Source: Anderseniella sp.
GTDB taxonomy: Bacteria; Pseudomonadota; Alphaproteobacteria; Rhizobiales; Aestuariivirgaceae
Length of the DNA stretch: 33,897 nucleotides
Reading direction: 5' to 3'
Assembly (NCBI GenBank): GCA_030626025.1
Contig: DAOUPT010000035.1
Coordinates: forward strand, 1 to 33,897
Shown: in pieces, positions 1 to 6,905 of the stretch
Numbering within the stretch: the stretch's first letter is position 1
Layout of the letters: each line of letters starts with the position of its first letter
The notes under the pieces: model-generated
What the model was told of the DNA's origin: nothing
The model's input: only the letters and a program-made list of their open reading frames with translations
Database searches by the model: none
Translations under genes and position numbers: made by a program

Positions 1-1
1 A

Positions 2-175
2 AAAGGCTTTGGTTTCATTGCTCCCGACCAGGGAAGTCAGGATGTCTTTGTCCACGCTACCGCACTTGAGCGCGCAGGCATTCGCGGCCTGTCCGAAGGC
101 GACAAGGTGTCCTTCGACACTGAAGTAGACAAACGCTCTGGCAAAACAGCGGTTGCAAATATCCAAACGGCCTAA
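2..175 (+). CDS. Cold-shock domain protein, C-terminal part (5' end outside window)
   Basis: An open frame enters the window at base 2 and ends at a TAA at 173-175, giving 57 residues. It begins with KGFGFIAPD, which is the RNP1 motif of the cold-shock (CspA) family, and continues with DVFVHATAL, the RNP2 motif. These proteins are single-stranded nucleic-acid-binding beta barrels of about 70 residues that act as RNA chaperones in the cytoplasm, so only about 10 N-terminal residues are missing. The remaining strands ([14 protein letters not shown] and GKTAVANIQ) fit the family. It is unclear whether it belongs to the chromosome or to the element carrying the neighbouring integrase. No terminator with a T-run is visible after the stop. 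Confidence 0.9.
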   Translation, partial: KGFGFIAPDQGSQDVFVHATALERAGIRGLSEGDKVSFDTEVDKRSGKTAVANIQTA

Positions 176-231
176 CGGCTAGAAAAAGATCCGACAATCA
201 GCTGATTGGGGTTTTCACAGTAAAACATGCG

Positions 232-259
232 GGAACTGCTTTCAGATAAAAGCGGTTCC
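232..259. other. Hairpin downstream of the cold-shock gene
   Basis: Bases 232-242 pair with 249-259 over 11 positions, with one G-T pair and a 6-base loop. No T-run follows on the plus strand, so it is not a typical intrinsic terminator. It could be a relict of a mobile element end or a structure in the 3' region of the cold-shock transcript. Confidence 0.4.
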
Positions 260-335
260 GGTATGCAAGACAATGTCCCAAAAGTCCGCACAGCCAAAGT
301 TCCGCCGCTCTCATTGCACTTCCGCTCAGGGTCTT

Positions 336-482
336 GGCTGTGTGAAAACGTCGATCTGGTCGTGCGCCGACTGATTTTCCACAGATCGCAGGCTTCTAAA
401 CCATCGATTTAATTGATATTTCCTTTTCGAAAAAAACTCTAAAATGGCATTTTGAGCCAAATTTTGGCGTTTTTACACAGCC
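336..482. repeat. 147-bp segment bounded by 15-bp inverted repeats
   Basis: GGCTGTGTGAAAACG at 336-350 and the reverse complement of GGCTGTGTAAAAACG at 468-482 match at 14 of 15 positions. Similarity fades outward. This looks like a small non-autonomous insertion element or two insertion-sequence ends facing each other. No transposase lies between them. The IS family cannot be named from the sequence alone. Confidence 0.55.
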
Positions 483-650
483 TGGGTCAGCTCCTGCCGT
501 TCCAGGATAATGACCTTTCGGTATTGGGCCAAGGACAGGATCCTTCAAATCGACACCAGTTCCAATACCTTCGAGCAGTTCTTGTTGAAACGTTTCCAGA
601 GTTTCATCGAGCTTTTCTGCTAGAGCTTTTATTTCCTCAAGCCTATCCAA
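396..650 (-). pseudogene. Small degraded ORF between the integrase and the inverted repeats
   Basis: A frame of 84 codons opens at a TTG (650) with an AGGAG ribosome-binding site five bases upstream. The first 35 or so residues look like a real charged helix (MDRLEEIKALAEKLDETLE). The later part (PVLGPIPKGHYPG and onward) is of low quality and runs through the inverted repeat at 468-482. In the next frame the same DNA reads ILSLAQYRKVIILERQELT and stops at a TAA inside that repeat. This suggests a gene of about 60 codons with one frameshift near base 540, truncated or ended by the repeat. It follows the integrase gene by 38 bp on the same strand, so it may have been cotranscribed. Function is unknown, and it may instead be a chance ORF. 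Confidence 0.35.
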
Positions 651-688
651 TAAACTCCTGAGGCGGATATCTTATGTGAGGGCACCGA

Positions 689-1990
689 TCAGCGCATTGT
701 TACCACGTTGTTAGACTTTTCCTTCTCCTCCACAACTTCCAACACCCTCAAAGCCCAGGCATCCAATGCCCGGCGCTTTTCCGGCAGGTATTCATTCTGA
801 TCATAAATGCCGGTAACAGATGCAGCCCCGCCAGTGTCGCTGGCATGATTGAGTACTTTTGATACAGTGAATCGAACAAAGCCCAGGTGTTCGCCTGTTA
901 GGTTTGTTGCCCCTGTACGCCTCAAATCATGGGGTCGAATATCTCCAAGGTCCAGCGCCTTTTTCATGCGTCCGAATGCTCTTGTGAGTGCAGCGGGCTT
1001 AATCGGCTGGTCAGCATCGCGAGGGGAGGGGAATACATAAGGGCTTTCACTGCTCCGTACTGCCAAAGCCTTGTCAATCAGTTCCAGCGACAAGTCAGAC
1101 AAAGGCACCACATGGGTGCGATGGTTCTTTGTTCTATTTGAGGGAATGATCCACAAACGTCGCTCGCGGTCAATTTCATCAAGGCTCATGCCGGTAACTT
1201 CACCACGCCTTTGCAGTGTTACCATCGCCAGCAATACCGAATAGGCAACGCTTGCTGATATGGACGCGCCTGCAATCACCACAGGGGGAGTTAAGGTTTG
1301 CCAGACAGTTTTGAGTTCAGTGTCAGTTAAAACTCGTTCACGTGGCTTGTAACTAGCGACAGTGACAAACTGGACTGGGTTTATGTCAGAAATCTCTTGG
1401 CGTTGTGCAAATGCAAATATGGTGTGAAAAAGAACGCGGGTGTGTCGAGCAGTGCTAATTGAATGATTGTCGGCCAGTTCGTCTATGAAACTCTGAATTG
1501 TCGCGCGCGCTAGAGATTTGAGTTTCAATCCGCCAAAGGCTGGCACGATGTGTTTATTAAAATAATATCGTTCGTTGTCTATGGTGCTTTGACGTTTTGG
1601 GCGTTTGATGTTTGGCCTATGGCGTCCTGCTTCACACTCCCTGAAATACCATTCGCCAATATCTTGAACTGTCTCCCGCTTACGTTGCTCGACTGCTTCC
1701 AGCCTTTCTAACTTAGCGTCATTTGCGGGATCGCCCCCACTGGCAACCTTTGCCCTTTGGTTCACTACCAACGTCCTTGCAGCGGCTAAAGGTGTGTCCT
1801 GCACCTTGCCAAGTGTAATACGCTTTTGCTGGCCAGATTTCAGTCTGTAGCGGTATGTCCATGACTTCACACCGGCTGGCGATACTCGCAAACAAAGCCC
1901 AGGTTCTTTGGTGTCTGCGTACTCTGTGAGCTTGCCATTGACCGGTTTTGCAGATTTCACAAATGCGTCTGTAAGCTTATGTTTTGGCAT
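689..1990 (-). CDS. P4-type phage/island tyrosine integrase
   Basis: 433 residues, the usual size of a P4-like integrase with an N-terminal DUF4102 arm-binding domain (about 1-95: KLTDAFVKSAKP, GLCLRVSPAG, ITLGKVQDTPLAAAR), a SAM-like core-binding domain (about 105-205) and a C-terminal catalytic domain. The catalytic set is complete: R262 in RRGEVTGM, K288, H354 and R357 in HDLRRTGAT, H382 in LNHAS, and the nucleophile Y396. It catalyses site-specific integration and excision through a tRNA 3' end. The start ATG at 1990 has a GAGG about nine bases upstream. The gene points away from a tRNA-His fragment at 2163-2207, which is the probable attachment site. Direct repeats between the two may bind the N-terminal arm domain. 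The gene appears intact. Confidence 0.95.
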   Translation of the reverse strand: MPKHKLTDAFVKSAKPVNGKLTEYADTKEPGLCLRVSPAGVKSWTYRYRLKSGQQKRITLGKVQDTPLAAARTLVVNQRAKVASGGDPANDAKLERLEAVEQRKRETVQDIGEWYFRECEAGRHRPNIKRPKRQSTIDNERYYFNKHIVPAFGGLKLKSLARATIQSFIDELADNHSISTARHTRVLFHTIFAFAQRQEISDINPVQFVTVASYKPRERVLTDTELKTVWQTLTPPVVIAGASISASVAYSVLLAMVTLQRRGEVTGMSLDEIDRERRLWIIPSNRTKNHRTHVVPLSDLSLELIDKALAVRSSESPYVFPSPRDADQPIKPAALTRAFGRMKKALDLGDIRPHDLRRTGATNLTGEHLGFVRFTVSKVLNHASDTGGAASVTGIYDQNEYLPEKRRALDAWALRVLEVVEEKEKSNNVVTMR

Positions 1991-2003
1991 TTTCAGCGCC
2001 TCA

Positions 2004-2041
2004 TGGTCACAATATCAATCTGTGGTCACACCATGGTCACA
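2004..2041. repeat. Three direct copies of TGGTCACA upstream of the integrase
   Basis: Exact copies of TGGTCACA lie at 2004-2011, 2023-2030 and 2034-2041, starting 13 bases upstream of the integrase ATG. They overlap where the integrase promoter or leader should be. They could be an operator for autoregulation or arm-type integrase sites. The repeat is seen directly and its role is inferred. Confidence 0.5.
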
Positions 2042-2048
2042 AAATAAC

Positions 2049-2149
2049 GAAACTATTTGCAACAACGTGAAACTACATGATATACATAAACCCATGATTT
2101 ATGCGGGTAAAGAGCCAATTTTGAAACAAAGTGAAATAGTATGAAACTG
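2049..2149. repeat. Helically phased GAAAC repeats between integrase and att site
   Basis: GAAACTA occurs at 2049 and 2069 (20 bp apart). GAAACAA, GAAATAG and GAAACTG follow at 2123, 2133 and 2143 (10 bp apart). Spacing by one or two helical turns puts all copies of each group on the same face of the DNA. Their place next to the att site fits arm-type integrase or excisionase binding sites. No protein evidence is available. Confidence 0.45.
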
Positions 2150-2162
2150 CTAGACCTTAATA

Positions 2163-2207
2163 TTGTGGATCCGGAGGTCGATGGTTCGAGACCATCCAGC
2201 TGTACCA
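2163..2207 (+). other. Attachment site: 3' half of a tRNA-His gene
   Basis: From the anticodon loop (TTGTGGA, anticodon GTG at 2165-2167) the sequence continues as a tRNA: 3' anticodon stem TCCGG, variable loop, T arm with GATGG and CCATC around TTCGAGA, acceptor strand CAGCTGT, discriminator A and CCA at 2205-2207. The 5' side of the anticodon stem does not pair, and no D arm or 5' acceptor strand is present. It is therefore a duplicated 3' half, as left by integrases that recombine within tRNA genes. The CCA end points away from the integrase, so the element lies to the left and the native chromosome starts at about 2208. An intact tRNA-His should sit at the other end of the element. Confidence 0.8.
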
Positions 2208-2407
2208 CCCCCATATGTTTCGTTTAGCCTCATTTGGTTTAGTCAAACTCAATTAATTTCCCTGCTACGCTAATATGCTTTAACTAAAGGCAATTATTGT
2301 AAATAAATCTCATGAAAAACTGCGACTAAACGTTGCAATTTCCAAAGCACTCCCTTAGGCTGCCCAGCGTTAGTAACTTAAAAATTTTCCGTTTTGGGAG
2401 GAATTCA

Positions 2408-3382
2408 ATGAAGAAAGTACTTTTGGGAGCCGCTTGCGTGCTCGCCATGGCTGCTGCATCCACAACTGGTGCTGTTGCCGCTAAAAAACAATTTGTTTCA
2501 ATCGGTACCGGCGGTGTAACCGGCGTGTACTATCCAACCGGTGGCGCGATTTGTCGTCTGGTGAACAAAAACCGTAAAACCCACGGCATTCGCTGCTCAG
2601 TGGAATCAACCGGTGGTTCAATCTACAACATCAACACTGTTCGCTCTGGCGAACTGGAATTTGGCGTTGCCCAGTCTGACTGGCAATTCCACGCGCTGCA
2701 CGGCACCTCAAAATTCAAAAAAGCCGGCCCTTTTAAAGGCCTGCGTGCGATGTTCTCAGTTCACCCTGAGCCTGTCACAATCGTGGTTCGTGCTGATGCC
2801 GGTATTAAAGGACTTGCCGATATTAAAGGCAAGCGCTTCAACATTGGTAATGCCGGTTCCGGTACCCGTGGTACTTGGGAAGTTATCGAAGGTGTAATGG
2901 GCTGGAAACGCTCAGACCTGAAACTTGCTTCAGACATGAAATCAGCTGAAACATCAGGCGCACTTTGCGATAATAAAATTGATGGTTACTTCTGGCTGGT
3001 TGGTCACCCATCAGGTTTGACTCAGGAAACAATCGCCTCCTGTCCTTCAAAACTGGTTACCGGCCTGACCCCTGAAATCGAAAAAATGGTTGCTGAAAAG
3101 CCTTACTACCGGATCGCAAATATCCCTGGTGGTATGTATCCCGGTCACCCTGACGACATCAAAACATGGGGTGTTGGCGCGACCTTCATCACATCTGACA
3201 AGGTTGGCGATGATGCGGCCTATGAAGTTGCCAAAGCAGTTCTTGGAAACCTTGATGCGTTCCGTAAATTGCACCCTGCTTTCCGTCATCTGAAAGCTGA
3301 AGAAATGATCAAAGACAGCTTGTCTGCTCCTTTGCATAACGGTGCGATGAAAGCTTACAAAGAACTTGGCTTGATCAAGTAA
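2408..3382 (+). CDS. TAXI family TRAP transporter solute-binding protein
   Basis: 324 residues from the ATG at 2408. This start is preferred over an in-frame one at 2333 because it has a strong GGGAGGAA ribosome-binding site and opens directly into a Sec signal peptide (MKKVLLGAACVLAMAAAS, cleavage likely after AVAA at residue 25). The mature part starts with FVSIGTGGVTGVYYPTGGAIC, the hallmark of the TAXI (TRAP-associated extracytoplasmic immunogenic) family, and contains VESTGGSIYNI and NIGNAGSGTRGTWE. It binds a substrate in the periplasm and delivers it to the TRAP permease encoded next. Known TAXI substrates include glutamate and other organic acids, and the substrate here cannot be told. 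The mature protein is about 300 residues, normal for the family. Confidence 0.93.
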   Translation: MKKVLLGAACVLAMAAASTTGAVAAKKQFVSIGTGGVTGVYYPTGGAICRLVNKNRKTHGIRCSVESTGGSIYNINTVRSGELEFGVAQSDWQFHALHGTSKFKKAGPFKGLRAMFSVHPEPVTIVVRADAGIKGLADIKGKRFNIGNAGSGTRGTWEVIEGVMGWKRSDLKLASDMKSAETSGALCDNKIDGYFWLVGHPSGLTQETIASCPSKLVTGLTPEIEKMVAEKPYYRIANIPGGMYPGHPDDIKTWGVGATFITSDKVGDDAAYEVAKAVLGNLDAFRKLHPAFRHLKAEEMIKDSLSAPLHNGAMKAYKELGLIK

Positions 3383-3392
3383 AACACAATTT

Positions 3393-3419
3393 AAATGGAG
3401 GGGTTTTCCCCTCCATTTT
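3393..3419 (+). terminator. Hairpin after the TAXI gene (partial terminator or attenuator)
   Basis: An 11-bp perfect stem (3393-3403 with 3408-3418) encloses a TTTT loop and is followed by a T-rich stretch (TTTTCTTTT). It lies 10 bases after the receptor stop and 80 bases before the permease start. Such an element would let the binding protein be made in excess over the permease, by termination or by protecting the mRNA 3' end. Confidence 0.75.
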
Positions 3420-3500
3420 CTTTTAATGTATGCGTACACAGGCCCCAAAACATAAAAATCCGGGGGCTTAATAATCATAAAAAATCCTGGGGAGGATGTT

Positions 3501-6173
3501 ATGGCAGAGGCCGAAAACTCCACAGCTGCACCTAGTGAAGCAGCTGATATGGTTGCCGACTTGGACGTCGGTTCACGAAATCCTGATAATTGGCAAGGTC
3601 CCATGCTCGCCGCCGTTGGCGTGCTTTGGGCTGTTTTTCACATTTATACAGCATCAGATATTCCTTTTATTTTCAGGGAGTGGTCCGGCTGGGACGGGTT
3701 CCTGTTTAATTCAGACAAGGAACGAGCCTTTCATCTGGCCTTTGCGCTGTTTTTAGCCTGTACAGCGTTTCCGCTGTTCAAATCCTCTTCGCGAAACCGA
3801 ATACCCTGGTATGACTGGGCACTGGCATTGGCTGGTGTTGCAACGTGTATGTATCTTGTGGTCAACCGCGATGCGATTGCTGATCGGGCCGGTCTGCCGG
3901 AAACTTCAGATCTGGTTGCTTCTGCGATCGGTCTGGTTGTTGTTCTGGTCGCCACCTACCGCGCGCTGGGCTTGCCGATGGTCATCGTTGCCTCGGTCTT
4001 TATGGTTTACGTTTTCTTTGGCCACAAGGAATTCATGCCTGAAGTTATCCAGTGGAAAGGTGCATCATTTGGCAAAGCCATGTGGCACTTCTGGATGCAA
4101 ACCGAAGGTGTATTTGGTAATGCCCTTGGCGTTTCAGCCTCGATGGTGTTCCTGTTTGTGTTGTTTGGTTCCCTGCTCGAAAAAGCCGGGGCCGGTAACT
4201 ATTTCATCAAAGTGGCGTTCGCCCTTATGGGGCATATGCGCGGCGGTCCTGCAAAAGCAGCCGTTGTGTCATCTGCAGCAACCGGCCTGATCTCAGGTTC
4301 CTCAATCGCTAACGTGGTGACCACTGGTACCTTTACCATCCCGTTGATGAAGCGGATTGGTTTTTCGGCTGAAAAGGCCGGTGCCGTTGAAGTGGCCTCA
4401 TCAACCAATGGTCAGTTGACCCCGCCGGTTATGGGCGCGGCAGCGTTTTTGATGATTGAATATGTCGGTATTCCCTACATTGAAGTTGTCAAACACGCCT
4501 TCCTGCCTGCGATCATTTCCTATATCGCGCTGGTTTACATTGTTCACCTTGAAGCCTGTAAACTGGGCCTTGAAGGTATGCAACGGGCTGGTGCGCCAAA
4601 GACCATGGCTCAACGCATGATGGGTGTTGCACTCGGATTTTCCGTTTTCATCGGCCTAAGCCTTGCTGTGTATTATGGCCTTGGCTGGCTGAAACCAATT
4701 TTGGGAGAATACACAAAACCTGGCATGATGATCCTGTTTGTGGTGACCTATCTTGGTCTGATCAAATGGGCTGCTTCTTATCCAGAACTTGAAATGGATG
4801 ATCCCAATGCACCGATAACCGAATTGCCGGAACCCGGTCCAATCGCTAAAACCGGTTACTATTTTGCCTTGCCGGTTGTGGTGTTGATCTGGTGTTTGAT
4901 GGTCGAGCGTTTTTCACCTGGCCTGTCGGCATTCTGGGCAACGCTTTCGATGATTTTTGTATTGCTTACACAAAAATCCCTGAAAGCAATGTTCAGAGGC
5001 GAAGGCAGTGCCTTCATGGACGGGGTTAAATCCGGTGTTGAAGACCTCAAGCAAGGTCTGATCAACGGTTCGCGCAACATGATCGGTATTGCGGTGGCAA
5101 CCGGTACGGCCGGTATCATCATCGGTACCGTGTCGCTGACCGGTGCTCACCAGGTTATCGGTGAACTCATTGAGTATATCTCTGGTGGTAGCCTGATCAT
5201 GATGTTGATCTTTGTCGCACTGTTCTCTCTGGTTCTGGGTATGGGCCTGCCAACCACGGCAACCTATATCGTGATCACCTCGCTGATGGCGCAGGTTATC
5301 ATCACCGTTGGTGCAAAATCAGGTTTGATCGTTCCGTTGATTGCGGTCCACATGTTCGTGTTCTATTTCGGCATTATTGCTGATGACACACCGCCTGTGG
5401 GCTTGGCTGCTTTTGCCGCTGCTGCGATCTCCAAAGGTGACCCGATCAAAACCGGCCTCATCGGCTTTTCCTATGATATCAGAACTGCGGTCCTGCCGTT
5501 CCTGTTTATCTTTAATACGGAATTGCTGTTGATCAATGTCGGATTTTTTAAGGCGGTGTTCGTCTTCTGCATAGCAACAGTAGCGATGTTATTGTTTGCA
5601 GCGGCAACACAGGGCTGGTTCTTAGCCAGGTCAAAAATATGGGAAAGCATCGCGTTGCTGGTTATTGCCTTCACGCTGTTTAACCCGGGCTTCTGGCTTG
5701 ATCGTGTGGCCCCGCCATACAGCTTTGAAAAACCAACCGAGATGGCAAAATTCACCAACGATATTCCCGATGGTGGAACGCTGCGCATGAAGATTGAAGG
5801 TGAGGACTTTGCAACAGACAAAGCCATCACCACCACAATCGCATTGGCCATGGGTGACAAATCCATTGGCGATGGTGCAGCACGTCTTGCCAAGGCGTCT
5901 GAAATCACTTTCAGAACCGAAGAAGGCAAGGTGTTCATCGATACGCTGGGACAGGGCAAAGTTGCCAAGGCACTTCGTTTGCAGGGCATTGATGTTGATT
6001 TCCAAGTCACCCGACTTGAAATTGTCACCGAACGCCTGCCCAAGGAAGTGTTCTACATTCCGGCAATCTTGCTGTTGTTGTTGATCATGTGGTTGCAGAA
6101 ACGCCGCGAGCCTGCAGACCGCGCCAAAGTGGTTGCTGCACGTATTGAGCGTGAAGCTAAAGCCCAATTCTAA
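3501..6173 (+). CDS. TRAP transporter fused permease (4TM-12TM) with DUF3394 tail
   Basis: 890 residues. The start ATG has GGGGAGG six bases upstream. A hydrophilic N-terminal stretch of about 35 residues precedes the small (DctQ-like, four-helix) subunit part (about 35-180), joined to the large (DctM-like) subunit. The large subunit shows the conserved SGSSIANVVTTGTFTIPLM and TNGQLTPPVMGAAAFLM region and the second half GMGLPTTATYIVITSLMA with DDTPPVGLAAFAAAAISK. These paired motifs form the sodium and substrate sites in the family. The C-terminal part, from about 710, has a soluble segment of the DUF3394 type followed by a last membrane helix (FYIPAILLLLLIMWL). It imports its substrate using a sodium gradient, together with the TAXI protein encoded upstream. 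Confidence 0.94.
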   Translation: MAEAENSTAAPSEAADMVADLDVGSRNPDNWQGPMLAAVGVLWAVFHIYTASDIPFIFREWSGWDGFLFNSDKERAFHLAFALFLACTAFPLFKSSSRNRIPWYDWALALAGVATCMYLVVNRDAIADRAGLPETSDLVASAIGLVVVLVATYRALGLPMVIVASVFMVYVFFGHKEFMPEVIQWKGASFGKAMWHFWMQTEGVFGNALGVSASMVFLFVLFGSLLEKAGAGNYFIKVAFALMGHMRGGPAKAAVVSSAATGLISGSSIANVVTTGTFTIPLMKRIGFSAEKAGAVEVASSTNGQLTPPVMGAAAFLMIEYVGIPYIEVVKHAFLPAIISYIALVYIVHLEACKLGLEGMQRAGAPKTMAQRMMGVALGFSVFIGLSLAVYYGLGWLKPILGEYTKPGMMILFVVTYLGLIKWAASYPELEMDDPNAPITELPEPGPIAKTGYYFALPVVVLIWCLMVERFSPGLSAFWATLSMIFVLLTQKSLKAMFRGEGSAFMDGVKSGVEDLKQGLINGSRNMIGIAVATGTAGIIIGTVSLTGAHQVIGELIEYISGGSLIMMLIFVALFSLVLGMGLPTTATYIVITSLMAQVIITVGAKSGLIVPLIAVHMFVFYFGIIADDTPPVGLAAFAAAAISKGDPIKTGLIGFSYDIRTAVLPFLFIFNTELLLINVGFFKAVFVFCIATVAMLLFAAATQGWFLARSKIWESIALLVIAFTLFNPGFWLDRVAPPYSFEKPTEMAKFTNDIPDGGTLRMKIEGEDFATDKAITTTIALAMGDKSIGDGAARLAKASEITFRTEEGKVFIDTLGQGKVAKALRLQGIDVDFQVTRLEIVTERLPKEVFYIPAILLLLLIMWLQKRREPADRAKVVAARIEREAKAQF

Positions 6174-6187
6174 GGAGACTATAAAAG

Positions 6188-6613
6188 ATGTATAAATCGA
6201 TACTTTTACCGGTCGACTTGGGCCACAGGGCGTCATGGGAGAAAGCTGCACCTGCAGCTGTCGAACTGGCAAAACAACACGGAATAAAGGTCAATGTTGT
6301 TACCGTCATTCCCGATTACGGCATGCCAATGGTCGGTAGCTTTTTTCCGGAAGATTTTGCTGAAAAAGCTCTAGAGGCTTCGCAGCAAGAACTGGCGAAA
6401 TTTGTTGAGAAACATATTCCTGCTGATGTGCTTGGCAAAACCCGAGCCGTCCACGGCACCATCTACAAACGCATTCTTATCAATGCCGACCAGATGGACT
6501 GTGACCTGATCGTGCTTGGTTCGCACCGGCCAGAAAAAGCCGACTATCTGCTTGGCCCCAACGCCGCCCGCGTTGTCCGCCATGCCAACCAGTCGGTGTT
6601 TGTGGTGCGCTAG
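6188..6613 (+). CDS. UspA-like universal stress protein linked to the TRAP transporter
   Basis: 141 residues, a normal single-domain Usp length. It starts with MYKSILLPVDLG and has the C-terminal nucleotide-binding region DLIVLGSHRPEKADYLLGPN followed by AARVVRHANQSVFVVR. The classical G-2x-G-9x-G(S/T) motif is altered: GSHRP is kept in part and the later GS is LGPN. ATP binding is therefore not certain. The start has AAGGAG 11 bases upstream, and the gene lies 14 bases after the permease, so they form one operon. Usp genes are common partners of TRAP systems. TeaD of the ectoine TRAP system TeaABC is the known example and regulates uptake. A similar regulatory role here is inferred. Confidence 0.88.
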   Translation: MYKSILLPVDLGHRASWEKAAPAAVELAKQHGIKVNVVTVIPDYGMPMVGSFFPEDFAEKALEASQQELAKFVEKHIPADVLGKTRAVHGTIYKRILINADQMDCDLIVLGSHRPEKADYLLGPNAARVVRHANQSVFVVR

Positions 6614-6642
6614 GATTTCGCCACAAAATACAAAGTTTGAAG

Positions 6643-6675
6643 CGCCAACGATGTGAAAATCGTTGGCGTTTTTTA
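6643..6675 (+). terminator. Intrinsic terminator of the TRAP-usp operon
   Basis: A perfect 10-bp stem (6643-6652 with 6659-6668), six-base loop GTGAAA, then six T residues (6669-6674). It follows the usp stop by 29 bases and marks the end of the transport operon. Confidence 0.88.
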
Positions 6676-6681
6676 TTTATT

Positions 6682-6903
6682 TCGCTCACGCAAATTTTTG
6701 CTATGCAAAAATGCTCCGCGGGGGCGGCCTGACCGGCCGAAGCGCAATCGCGCTTAGTCCTCGCAGTCGCTCGTCCACACAACTTCAAAACGATCTGAGA
6801 ATCCGCAGCGGAGGAGCATCGCGACGACTGGGCGCAAGTGCCCCGGCGCTTATGCGCCGCCCCTCGGAGGCCGAACGCATAGCGTTCGAATAGCCGCGAG
6901 AGG
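6682..6903 (+). repeat. Modular hairpin-rich repeat, copy 1
   Basis: This segment lies between the usp terminator and the aminotransferase stop codon and is repeated, inverted, at 33444-33661. Shared parts in order are TCGCTCACGC, an A/T-rich TTTTTGC..GCAAAAATGC part, CTCCGCGGGG, TAGTCCTCGC, CGCTCGTCC, TTCAAAACGA, GAGAATCCGCAGC, CGGAGGCC, GAACGCA and GAATAGCCGCGAG. Between them are palindromes that differ between the copies, for example GGCGGCCTGACCGGCCGA at 6723-6740 and CGGCGCTTATGCGCCG at 6844-6859. A 76-codon frame runs through it but has no family resemblance and is not believed. It looks like a MITE or BIME-like repetitive element. Type unknown. Confidence 0.85.
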
Positions 6904-6905
6904 AA

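Noticed and set aside
227-412. 61-codon plus-strand frame after the cold-shock gene
   Set aside because: It runs through the hairpin at 232-259 and the inverted repeat, with no ribosome-binding site and no protein-like character.
2130-2207. Complete functional tRNA-His gene
   Set aside because: The 5' side of the anticodon stem, the D arm and the 5' acceptor strand are missing, so only the 3' half is present.
2333-2407. Upstream extension of the TAXI binding protein by 25 residues
   Set aside because: The extension hides the signal peptide behind a basic stretch, while the ATG at 2408 has a strong ribosome-binding site.
3047-3604. 185-codon minus-strand frame over the TAXI 3' end and permease 5' end
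   Set aside because: It crosses the terminator hairpin and two well-supported genes and has no family resemblance.
5471-6272. 190- and 213-codon minus-strand frames opposite the permease C-terminus
   Set aside because: Both are antisense to the DUF3394 part of the permease, without start signals or recognisable motifs.
6663-6893. 76-codon plus-strand frame through the modular repeat
   Set aside because: It lies almost wholly in the structured repeat, has no ribosome-binding site, and its composition follows the palindromes.
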